From Pelargonium nanum (Eukaryota; Streptophyta; Magnoliopsida; Geraniales; Geraniaceae): a stretch of DNA of 25,189 nt. Positions 1-10,600 of the stretch are shown piece by piece. The stretch is from assembly GCA_036897485.1 (NCBI GenBank), contig JAYMTF010001232.1, positions 1 through 25,189 of the forward strand. The letters run 5' to 3'. A program made the position numbers and the translations under genes. The first letter of the stretch is position 1. Each line of letters opens with the position of its first letter. The notes under the pieces were generated by a model. It did no database searches and was not told the DNA's origin. It was given only the letters and a program-made list of their open reading frames with translations.

Positions 1-13
1 TGGTCAACATGTC
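1..13. repeat. Left target-site duplication of the LINE
   Basis: TGGTCAACATGTC lies directly against the T-run that is the LINE poly(A) tail read on the plus strand. A near-identical string, TGGTTCAACATGTC, occurs at 1400-1413 at the other end of the element, with one extra T. Because the window starts here, the repeat may extend further left. Confidence 0.7.
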
Positions 14-1399
14 TTTTTTTTTTTTTAAGGGAAGGTAAATATTATATTAATAACCCAAATCCATCAACAATAAAGAGTCAATAACCTCGGGACCAGAGTG
101 TCCCTCCCAGGCAAATAATTCTAGCGAATGTTCTGAGGACCTCTCTAAAGCATCAGCAACTCGGTTCGCAGACCGTGGAATAAAAGAAAAACTAATCGAA
201 CTAAAACCAAAAGATAAGTTGATGATATCCCCTATAATCAGACCAAAGGCACTGGTGTCACCCTCCCCTCTAGTCTGGATTGCCATAACCACCTCATGGG
301 CATCGGATTCGAACATGACGTCCTGCCAACCCTTGTCCCGGACCCAGCGGACCGCTTCTCTAATGGCCAGAGCTTCGGACAAGCGGGCCTCAAGACGGCC
401 CTGCAATGCTTTTTGACCACCACCTCGAACCGATCCCAAATCGTCACGCACTACCCAACCTGCTCCGAATCTGTCTGAAAGTTCAAAAGTAGCAGCATCT
501 GTATTGACTTTTAGGCGTCCCCTAGGTGGTCTTGACCAGCTCCCATTTGGGCTTTCTTGCTGGTCACCAACCATTCTTGGAGAGCCACCATTCCTGCTGG
601 AAACCGCCACCTCCCAGCCATGTTTCATAGATAGTGCCATATGAATAATTGATGGAGCTGATAAGGACACCTTGTTCCAAACCCACTCGTTTCTCGCCTT
701 CCATAATCCCCAAGCTAAATATAAACATTCAGCGAGTTTGGAATCATCTTGGAGTTGCACAATCAAACGAAACCACTCAACTGGATTCCGAGCACCAGCG
801 AGCAGCTGCAGCCAGCCGGATTCTCTCCACACCTCCACAGAAACTGGGCAGTTAAGCAACATGTGGGTGGCGGTTTCTGCCTCCCCTCCGCACCGAGCAC
901 AAATAGGAGAGATTGGAATGTGTCGCCGGGCAACTTCTGACAGAACCGGGAGGTCGCCAGAAATCAACCGCCAACCAAAATGTCGAACTTTAACTTGAAC
1001 TTTGGCGTTTCATATTTTTAAGCAAGAGATGCCTTGCTGGGGTTCAAGTTGACACTGTTGCAATCGATAACCGCTTTTAACTGAGTAAGTGCCTCGTTTC
1101 TCATACAACCAACACCACGAATCAGTCACATAAGTTCGACTGGCCTTGATTTTCATAATTTCAACGCGTTCCTCATGATTGAACCGATCGAGCTGATTCA
1201 TGTCCCATTCCCCTGTCACCCCATCCAAAAGATTGTCAACTGTGAGATCAAATTCATGGGGTTCCCCAAGGAAGGTGATTTTAAAACTTGGTAAGCTTGG
1301 GATCCATGGATCAAAATAAATTTTAGTGCTGTTCCCTGACCCGATACGCATGAAACAACCTCGTTGCAACAGACTTTGTGACGCATGAATACTTCTCCA
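14..1399 (-). mobile_element. 5'-truncated non-LTR retrotransposon (LINE)
   Basis: This is a minus-strand LINE fragment of about 1.39 kb. Its 3' end is at low coordinates: a T-run at 14-26 is the poly(A) tail, followed by a short 3' UTR and the ORF2 stop codon. It carries only the C-terminal part of ORF2, so it is truncated at the 5' end as expected for incomplete target-primed reverse transcription. Near-identical 13-14 bp strings (1-13 and 1400-1413) flank it as target-site duplications. LINE-like protein similarity stops at a Trp codon (1397-1399) directly against the right duplication, which supports that junction. Confidence 0.8.
47..1399 (-). pseudogene. LINE ORF2 C-terminus: zf-RVT plus RNase H, one nonsense codon
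   Basis: Read on the minus strand in a single frame, this encodes the end of a plant LINE ORF2. First comes the linker after the reverse transcriptase (motifs WRSI, LLQRGC, RIG, DPWIP). Next is the zf-RVT zinc-binding region (CARCGG, then H and C). Last is an RNase H-like domain with the expected acidic positions: VNTDAAT, SEALAIREA, ESDAHEV and SANRVADAL. An in-frame TGA at plus-strand 1010-1012 interrupts the frame between the linker and zf-RVT, where relatives usually have Trp (established pattern: IW-x-AKV). No frameshift is visible, so decay is light. The reverse transcriptase and endonuclease domains are absent, so the copy cannot move by itself. Confidence 0.85.
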
Positions 1400-1413
1400 T
1401 GGTTCAACATGTC
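1400..1413. repeat. Right target-site duplication of the LINE
   Basis: TGGTTCAACATGTC matches the left copy at 1-13 except for one inserted T. It marks the 5' boundary of the truncated LINE. Confidence 0.7.
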
Positions 1414-1513
1414 TTGGTTGATGTGATAATATATAATAATGATTAAATAAAGAACAAATAAACAAAATATTGCCCCGAGCAACGCCGGGTCAAAATGCTA
1501 GTATTATAGATTA

Positions 1514-1845
1514 AATGCAATCATCAGTAACAATTGAATGGACCTCTGGAATGGGACAAGACCCCACCCAGCCTGAAATGCCTGACACGGAACTAGACGA
1601 CCTAACTAAAACATGAACCACCCGGTTCGCAGACTGCCTACAATGAGCAAACTCTATACCATCAAACTGATCTAATAGAGTTACAATATCAAAAATACTA
1701 AGCCGAAGGCACTGTTATACTCTCCTCCAGCCTGTAAAGCATCAATTATCTAATTTGAATCCGACTCGACGATAAAATTGATCTAACCCCGAATTAGAAT
1801 CTAACTCAACGCTTCCTTAATAGCCAACTAATTTTGCATTTAATT
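1514..1845 (-). mobile_element. Degraded LINE RNase H fragment
   Basis: A second, older LINE relic in the same orientation. Minus-strand translation gives pieces colinear with the RNase H domain of the first LINE, in different frames: LAIKEA near 1815-1840, VESDS near 1755-1775, and an SANRV-like block near 1625. At the DNA level, blocks such as GGTTCGCAGAC and AGGCACTG are shared with the first LINE in the same order. Stops and frameshifts abound, so it is not coding. It is clearly more diverged than the 14-1399 element and may belong to a different LINE family. Confidence 0.72.
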
Positions 1846-1849
1846 TTAC

Positions 1850-2130
1850 CGAATAATCATCCAAATTTATATTTCACCAATTTTTTTAACTCCTTGACTT
1901 TTAATTGTCAACGTTTTTATTTCAAGTAAAGTAATAGTCAACTATTATTGTCATTACATACCCATACGATTTATCATTTCAAATTTTGAATGAACCTTAC
2001 GTGAACTGTGCCATTTTCCAATTGGCTCACCTTCAGGTAATATTAGCACGTGACCCGACACTAAAAAAACCAACTCAAAACCAAAACGCAAAATCGAAAA
2101 TCAGAGAGAAAATTAAGGAATTAAACAAAC
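1850..2130 (+). promoter_or_regulatory. Probable promoter region of the BLISTER-like gene
   Basis: The AT-rich DNA between the LINE relic and the gene leader holds a palindromic double CCAAT motif (CCAATTGG, 2018-2025) and a perfect G-box CACGTG (2047-2052). G-boxes bind bZIP and bHLH factors in plants. No convincing TATA box is seen. The transcription start is unknown; the shift to A-rich and then CT-rich leader sequence suggests somewhere around 2090-2200 (inference). Confidence 0.5.
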
Positions 2131-2196
2131 AAAAAAAGAAAAAATAATTTCGACACGAACACAACGGACAACACAGAGACACACACAACACAGGCA

Positions 2197-2284
2197 AAGA
2201 AAGAGAGAGAGACACCTCTCTCCCTCTTCTTCTCTCTCCGATCAGATCGGACTCTTCATCTTCTTCTTTTATTCCGATCAGATC
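2197..2284 (+). repeat. GA/CT tract and TCCGATCAGATC direct repeat in the 5' leader
   Basis: A GAGAGAGA run (about 2199-2210) is followed by CT-rich DNA (about 2214-2238), so the two can pair as a weak hairpin. Next, the 12-mer TCCGATCAGATC occurs twice, at 2237-2248 and 2273-2284. CT-rich leaders with GAGA elements are common in plant genes and can be bound by BPC proteins; a role here is inference. Confidence 0.5.
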
Positions 2285-2526
2285 AGTCTGCCTAGGGTTT
2301 TCTCAATCCCTTTCCGGCGAGATTTCCGATCTCCCGACCCTTTAACGCCACCGCTTTCTCATTTTCCAATCCCTACCAATTTCGCTTTGCGCTAGATCCT
2401 TCTTGATCTGGCCTCTGTTTAATCTCGTAGGGTTTGTTGGGAGTGGTTGTGTTTTGGTGGTATTGTTGCTCCGATTGTGACGGGTTTGCGAGGGAGAGGA
2501 GAAATTTCTGGGTTTGAATTGATTGA

Positions 2527-4634
2527 ATGAAAGTTTTGGCTTCGGGATTTCGTCGGTGCCATGGCTTCTGCTCAGGTGTTGCGGAAACAAGAGCATTTGG
2601 AGGCCGGGAAGCGCCGGGTATATTTTCTGTTTTTGTAATTTCCATTATGATGTGTAAATGTTGAAATGGGGTTTGAGGTTTTTCATTATTTATTTTATTT
2701 TACTTCATTTAGAATTGTGACATAATAACATTTGGAGACTGAATTTCTGATCATTTTTTGATCTTCCAGCATGCTTGTGGTTGTAATTGTATATTTGTAT
2801 TTACTTATTCCTGATTGCTGATGTGTTGCTATTCAAAAGAAAATTATGTGTTACTTTGCTGATGCTTGTACTATTAATTTACTGGAATTGGTTTTGCTTT
2901 TTGGTGGTGGTCATTGTCACTGAGGGCTGCAAATGAATCATTTTGCTTTGCAAATTACTTTGGGTTTCACTCGTAATAACTGGGTTTGACAGCTGAACTC
3001 AAGTCCCGTATGTCAGCTATATCCTAAATGATTTTGACTGTGGCCTTATAGTTGCTTGATTAGTATTTAGTAACTTGTTTGTGCACATGAGTTAATAGGG
3101 GAAGAATGCTACATTCAGAATTCATTTATGGGCTTACTCGTATTAATTTTATAAATCACAGAATAATATGTAGGAATTATTCCTAACATTTAGAATATAA
3201 TCTTTGCTTTGCATTTGTTACTTCTTGTAAGTAAACAGTTCAAACAATAACCATCTATCCAGTTGTGATTACATAAAGGTCAGCTGTTTGATTAGGGTTT
3301 AAGTTTTCCTTTTGTTTCTGTTTTCATGCAAAAGGATCATATTTTCCCTTTAGTTTTGTGGGGAACTATGCTATCTGCCTATTGGAAACCTTCCATAGGG
3401 GTTTGATAATTTTTAGTTATTTTCTTGCATAGGATTTTTGTTGTTGTTTCATGATCTTATCTGATTTGTTGGAGAATGCTTAAAATGAGAATTGTAATAG
3501 GAAATCCAATCAATCCATGATCTGTATCAATGTGGTATGGATGAAGATATCCACATTGTTGTAGTTAGGGACTTCAACTGAACATATAGTTTGGGAATAC
3601 TGTTTGTTCTGTTATTCATGTATGCCAGTTTGAAATGCAGATAGTAATATGGAAAAAATTGAATTACTCATTGCATTATGATATTGGATTTGGAGAAAGA
3701 ATCATAGATTTGATTATGAGTTGAAAGATGTTATATTAGATGGTCAAAGAAGAAAACGATATGGGCTTATTCAACGGCTCCCCCTCTATTATCTGTTGAA
3801 TCCAGGGTATATATTGAAACAATATGGTGCTATCATCCAGATTATTTCCTTTTAGGTTGCAATATTCTTTTGCACTAGTAGGAATATTACATTAAAATTT
3901 CTATTTGGATTTCCTTTGGAAGCCTAATGTTTCTCTGTCAGTGTCTAGATCTATTCTAAATATTTTTTTACACCACAAATGTACCTCTAAATAACACACA
4001 TCTTGCTGACTGTCTGAGTTGGACCTTTAATAAACAAATTAAATCTTTCTGTTTTGTAAATGACCTGTAATCCGTATAAGTGATAAGAAGTTAGATAACT
4101 AATAACTTATGATATTCAAATCTGTGGTAAAAAACTGATTACATTGGAAATATTACATTGTCTTTGAAGCTGTATGGGTGCAGTTCTTGAGTTTCCATGA
4201 ACTTATTAAATATGAGTCTGTATGTCACATGATTTTTCCTTGCTGGTGCAAATTATTTTGAGTTTTGCTTGCATGCCTTGAAATGCAACTTGCTTTACGT
4301 TTCCCCCCAATATTGAATTGTTAGTCTATTCTTTACCTGTATGTCAGTATGTGCTTGCATCTGCATATCGCTAAAGGTGTTTCTTGTAGATTTTAATATC
4401 AATATTTAACTGCTTTAGCCTTGCTGTTGAAGTAAATGGTACCTTTAGACGTTTAGTTTATTTTTTTTATATATGAAGTAAATAACCAAACTTATCGATG
4501 GAGAGGAGTTTGCTGCTGTTCTCCTTTTCTAATGAGTGTTTTTCTCTTGTGTTATAGCTGGAGGAGTTCCGGAAGAAAAAAGCAGCAGAGCGAGCAAAGA
4601 AGGTTGTGTCAAATACCCAAACTCCTGCTCCTGA
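2527..4634 (+). other. Overlapping upstream ORF (55 codons after splicing)
   Basis: The only ATG I see in the leader is at 2527, 34 bases before the main start and out of frame with it. Read across the exon 1/exon 2 junction (2617 joined to 4558), it stays open through the main start and ends at TGA 4632-4634, giving 55 codons. Its context is weak (T at -3, A at +4), whereas the main start has GCCATGG. It is therefore probably bypassed often by leaky scanning. No recognised peptide is encoded; any role would be translational. Confidence 0.45.
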
Positions 4635-7600
4635 AGCTAGCCAACTTGAGAAAAAGCCTTTGGGAACAGAACTTGTTAGACATACAGAGACAGATGGCGC
4701 TGGTAAATCTGATGGACCTGTCAAAGTTGATATTGAGCTTGCTGGTTTAACAATTAACACTCCTTACAAAGAAATTGACTTTTCCCAGAAAAGTGAACAA
4801 AGTTCTTTAAATGACACATATACTAATCCTCCGTTGTCAACTAGTGATTACAATGCATTTACCGGAGATGGAATGCAGACACATACAAATAATCAAGAAC
4901 TTAAGAGTTACGATTCAGGATTTTCTGGACTAGTAAATTTTAACCATGGTCAAGAAGCGAAACAAATGTATAAGGACTTTGTTCAATATAGTGGAGTCCA
5001 AGGTGAACCTCCATATGGAGTTACATCTGACCAGTCCATTGCTCCTCTCTCAGAGAAAAGTCAAGACGTTGACAGTGTTTCTAGTCAATCTAGTTTCTCA
5101 AGAATGGAGGAATCCCAGTCAATGGGAAGGAACAATTCGTTGAAGGATTCTACAGTTTCAAACCCCAGCACTTCTCATGCTTTTGTCACGGAAGTTTCGC
5201 CTCAAAATTCCGGGAACTCTCTTCTTCAAACTAAACCCAATAATGCCAGCATATTGGACAATGGCCGCACATTCTCTTTTCATGAAGGTAATATGGTGTT
5301 GCTTCCTTTATATTTCTGCATGTTGTAAATTTTTTCAATATTTTTGTTACTTTGTTAAATTTCTTCTTGTAGAGAAACTGATCATTGTTAATGTTTTGGG
5401 GTCTTGTGGCAGATTCCGTACAGCCTACCACAAACCTACGAGGGTCTGCTCTTGAAGTTGGAAAAGATCCTTATACTTTTAACATGGGGGATAGGCAACT
5501 CGGTAATTCTTCCAGTGGTTTGCCTAGTGTACACAGTCAATACACAAGTTTCAGTTCTGATGTCAGAATTTCCCCATTAATTGATAGAAAGTCTCGACCA
5601 TCTTTTCTTGATTCTCTGGTGCCTAAAGCTTCTTCAGGCTCTCTTTTTCAACGTACCGAACCAGTGGAATCATCTATGTCTAATGGTTTTACATTTAATG
5701 GCAAGGATGATCTAGGGTCGTCTGCTTTGCTGAAGTCATCGACAGAGACTAAATCTTCTGAACCATTTTCAGAGCAGAAGACGCCAAGTGTTCCTAGTGC
5801 ATATGAGTATTCTATGCATTCTTCGATTTCTTCTAGTAATGGGGGTGGCCTAACAAAGCCTATTGCTAATGATAAGAGTATGGATAGGAATCACGATTTT
5901 TATTCATCTAAACAAAATGAAGATTTTGCGGCTTTGGAACAGGTATTCATATTCATGTTAATGCTTGCACATATATCATGTTTCCATTAGTTATTTATTT
6001 ATTAATTTTTTAATGTAGTTTTATACTATGTGAACTCATTGGAGGTCACATTTTCAAGAATAATATATTACTATTTCTGTATTTGTATTTTTAATTTTTT
6101 GTATCTCATTCTCCCTTGGTTATAGCATATTGAGGATTTGACGCAAGAAAAGTTCTCTTTGCAACGAGCACTTGACGCTTCACGTGTTTTAGCAGAGTCT
6201 TTAGCGGCTGAAAACTCATCTCTGACAGACAGTTATAATCAACAGGTTGGATTTTGAATTATGTTACTTGTGGCCTAACAAACGTATAACTCTGAAAGTT
6301 CATTAGATATATGCTTTGGGATTATGTTTATTACTATGGGAAGACAGTTTTCAAAGATAAGATTGTTTAATGTTGCCCGTGCCTTCAAATAAAGTAAGTG
6401 AAAAGGTCCATGACTAGTTTTGTATTGACATACCAACTATCTAAGGGATTTGTCTCTTAATTCAGGGAAAACTTAAAATATTATTAGCTTACTATCATTA
6501 GTCATTATTATGGACCTCTTTCTCTAAATATATTTGAGCCTATCTAACTTTGTCTACATTTATTTTGAAAATTCATACCATTGATCTCATCTCATTCTCT
6601 GTATTATATTGATGGAACCTCTTAAGTTTCAATGCTCTAAAATCTGAGAGAAGTAGTTACTTTCATTCTTGAATTGTGGAAACGTGGATTTCCTTGTTAC
6701 TATAGGGTTTTATCGGAAGTGTTAGGTAAAGGTAAAGTAAAAATGCTGACTCGAAGATACTGGGGAAAGATCAAAACATCTATATTTTCTAATAGTGATT
6801 AAAAACTATGAAGTCTATTAGTTTTCTTTCCTGTCTCTCTTCATTATTTAGATTTACATCTACATAGTATCAATGCTTTATTCATTATATATATGAACGA
6901 TCATATTATGCTATTTTCTCATTTTACATGTTCAATGTTCCTATTCATAGTGCAAAGAATTGATTAGCTATCTTAAAAAGGCATAAATTTATATCTACTT
7001 CTAGCATCTGTCATCTTCTATTTATATGATTGCTAACGAGACCACTAGTAGTGCTACAAAGCCTAAATCATGGGCCGCCCAAATTAAAAGCACAAAAAAT
7101 CTTGGATAATCGGATGGTATTCGATAATTTGGAATAATTATTGTTTGGATACGGATAATATCCAACATATTTTGCTAAAATTTTGGTACAAGTTTTCAAC
7201 TATCCATGTCCGAAAGAAGTTTCGGATAATATTTAAAATCTGTTATCCATCACTCAGCTCTAGTCCTGCCTCTGACGTAAAAATATTGTTGAATTTTGGG
7301 GCGAAATTCTAGTGGAATTTCTATGATTTAATACATTTGTATTGTGTCTCTTTTTTATTTTTGTTATTTTTTAAGTTATCTAATTGTCTTTTTATTATCT
7401 ACAGAGAAGTGTTGTCAACCAGCTAAAATCTGACATGGAAATGTTGCAGGAGGAAATTAAGGCTCGGCTGGTAGTAACAATTATCTCCTCGCTCCCATTT
7501 TCATCTTTGTATCTGTTATGAAGAATTAATTAGCTCTTGAGATGTGACTCTCTCCTGCTCTGTATATATTATTTTGGGTTGTGCGTATCTTTTGTTTCTC

Positions 7601-10600
7601 AATGTTTTGGTTTCTATTATTAACTTGTTATAGATATTTGGAAACTCCGTTGCTGGTGGGTAACACATCACTTTGACAGTAGTGAAATCTAAAGTATGGG
7701 TATGCTTCTCCGTTGCTGAAAGTTCATTTGTATACGCATTAACAAGGAATCCCTATTAAAGTTCTTGGACATAATATTCAGTGTACAGGTTGCTATTTGT
7801 TGTTCATTACGGTAAGCTTGAGCTGGGGCATTTGATTTGAGCATTGACCCAGTTGTTTTTTGGCATTTGTTCTTTCTGGAATATATGTGGGGTTAGCTTG
7901 TAGGGGATACTCATTTTCTTGTTGCAATGATATCCATATTTTTACTGCAATAGATAGACTGAATATTTTGTGTTTTTCTTTTTAGATTGAGAAAATTGTA
8001 TTGAATCTTTGAAAAAAAGAAGAAAGGGTAAACTGTATGAAAGTATATCTAAAACTGGTCTCTGATATGGTTTGATGATGCTTCTTAGGTTATATGAACT
8101 CACTGTAAATTAATATCTTACTATCTTTTTAAAGAATTTTATAACCTGGAAATATGCATGAGGTTTGGAAGGAATGAATTTAACTCAGTTATTTGAGGCA
8201 TGGTTGTTTAAGTTGTAATGGTAACCACAAAACTGCTCATAAGTTGTATGTGGATGGGCTGGGATTGATGGCCGGTGGGTTTGTAATTTTCCTGTATGAG
8301 CTACACACACACCTACACCTACACCTAGGTGAATTATATTATAATTAGTGACTTTTAGAAGTTCATTAGCTGACTCTAGCTTTGGTAGTCCACTAATTTC
8401 TGGTTGGTATTGGACTGCAAGATCCAAACTTATAATTCAAGTGTTGTGTAAGATCTGTATTTAGAACGAGTGAAGATGAAAATAGTGGTTTGTCACAAAT
8501 AAGATAAGTAATATTTTATTTTTATTGTATTAGAAATTATTGTATGCGCTTCTTTATTTGAATAATATTTTTTGGGGGGTTGCTCTGGATGCATATGCAG
8601 TGCCGGCATTCCTCTAAGTGTCTGGTGAATGTTCTCTACAGTTGTAAATTGGTTGGTTTGTATGTGTGTGTGTAATCGGATTTAGATAACAGAAATGGCT
8701 TTTCAGTTTTATATTTTTTTAACCTGTAAATAACTAAATTTTCAATTCTTTACATTGTCAGGCGGAACTTGAGTCTTTCAAGCTTGAATATGCAAATGCA
8801 CGACTAGAATGTAATGCAGCTGATGAGCGTGCTAAGTTGTTGGCTTCTGAAGTCATTGGTTTAGAAGAGAAGGTAATAAATTTACTTAGTATATATTTGA
8901 CATCAGCCACTCTAGAACAATTACTATGATATATGCAGGCTATTGATAACTCAACCCTGCATGAACTGAAGAAAGATTGTGCAACTAATTCCCATTAGAC
9001 TGTCTTTTTGTATGTGGGTGTGCATTATTACTATGGTATATGCAGGCTATTGATAACTCAACCCTGCATGTATTGAAGAAAGATTGTGCAACTAATTCCC
9101 ATTAAGTTTTATCGAGAACTAAAATATTAACTTGTTGGATGGCTTTATGTGTATTAAATTCTCAACAGCAGTAAGTAGGGCTAAACAGTCTTTTTTTTTT
9201 TGTACATGCGTACAGAGCAATGCATAATCAAAGTAGAATGCTGTACTGTGGAAAAGCATATCTATTACCCAACTGAATGAAGGGTTTCAACTGAATCCTT
9301 GCTTAACACCAACATTATGATTCAGGGCATGATAAATAAATTTATAAAAGTGATAATAAATCAGTAATGACCAATATATATATATACATACATACATATA
9401 CTGAATGAGTTCCTTGTAACTTGTGCAGGCACTTAAAATTCGTTCCAGTGAGCTAAAGCTGGAGAGACAGTTGGAGAACTCGCATGCTGAAATCTCTTCG
9501 TGCAAGTATGTCTTCTTTGTTTGACTGTAAATAAGGGATATGTCTGTGTGTTGTGCTGTTTCACTTTGTCTTCAGTACTCTCTTCCTCACTTTGATATTG
9601 TCACTAGCTGTCTGTTTTGGAGAGATTGTCTGTAGCTAAACATGATCTCTTTTATTTTCCACAAATATTCATACTTTTCTGGAAAATTGCAAATAATTTT
9701 GTGATTTAATTTAGTCACATCAGGTTCTTAAACTAGTGAATCATATGATTAAGTGGAGAAACAAACTAATTCTGGTATCTTTCAAGAAGATAGTTATGAG
9801 TTTTGTATTGAGATATCAGGGAGCCAGTAAGTTATTACCTGAGAAATGGGGACGAGTAAGTTATTGCCCAACAAAGCTGAAGTATGTTTTGAGGCGGCCA
9901 GTCATGTTATTTTGACGATAAGTATGCTGGGAAGCCTTGAAAGTGACTTACTTTGATACAAAGTAAGGTCAAAGAGGTGTATTCAGGCCCTGTTACAGCC
10001 GTTCCGAAATTGCTGTTTGAGTACAGCTGACTTAGAAGCAATGTAAGGGGGTACAGTTAACTAAGAAGTAAAACTTTTAGCTGATGTTGTAATATGTATA
10101 ACGGGAGTATTATTTTGGGTAGTTCAAGTTGCTTCAAAGCCTCTTACAACTTTTAAGTCGAGCCAGAAGCATAAGAGTAAGCTATGTTATCTTGCTTCTA
10201 CTTAAGGTGTCCAAAAGCTCTGATGGGGTTCGTTTATAAATCAAGCATTGTCATTATGATCATGTTTGAATCCCCATTGACGTTCGATAGTTAGGCCCAG
10301 GATCTTAGTAACAACCACTATTCGTGTTGGTTTTCTTTTGATTTAAGGATTTTGGATGGTGTGCTCACCTAAGAATAACTCCTACCAGTTTTGGCTAGGA
10401 GGCATCCTGTGCTTGCGTGCACATTATTGGCGAGTTCAGAAGTCTTTGTTGCTAACAATCTTATCTCGTTGAGCCTTGAGACGTGAAGAGTCACCTCACA
10501 TATTTATTTTGCATCATCAAAATAATGTGAGGTGTGTTGTTTTTAGACCTGAGGGTAAGTCAGAATAGCATCTCTTGTAGGGATATTTGATTTTTTTTAA

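Noticed and set aside
219-998. Several plus-strand open frames over the LINE
   Set aside because: They are shadows of the minus-strand ORF2 coding sequence.
2342-2645. Minus-strand open frames over the BLISTER leader and exon 1
   Set aside because: They are antisense to a CT-rich leader with a low-complexity product; nothing supports a gene.
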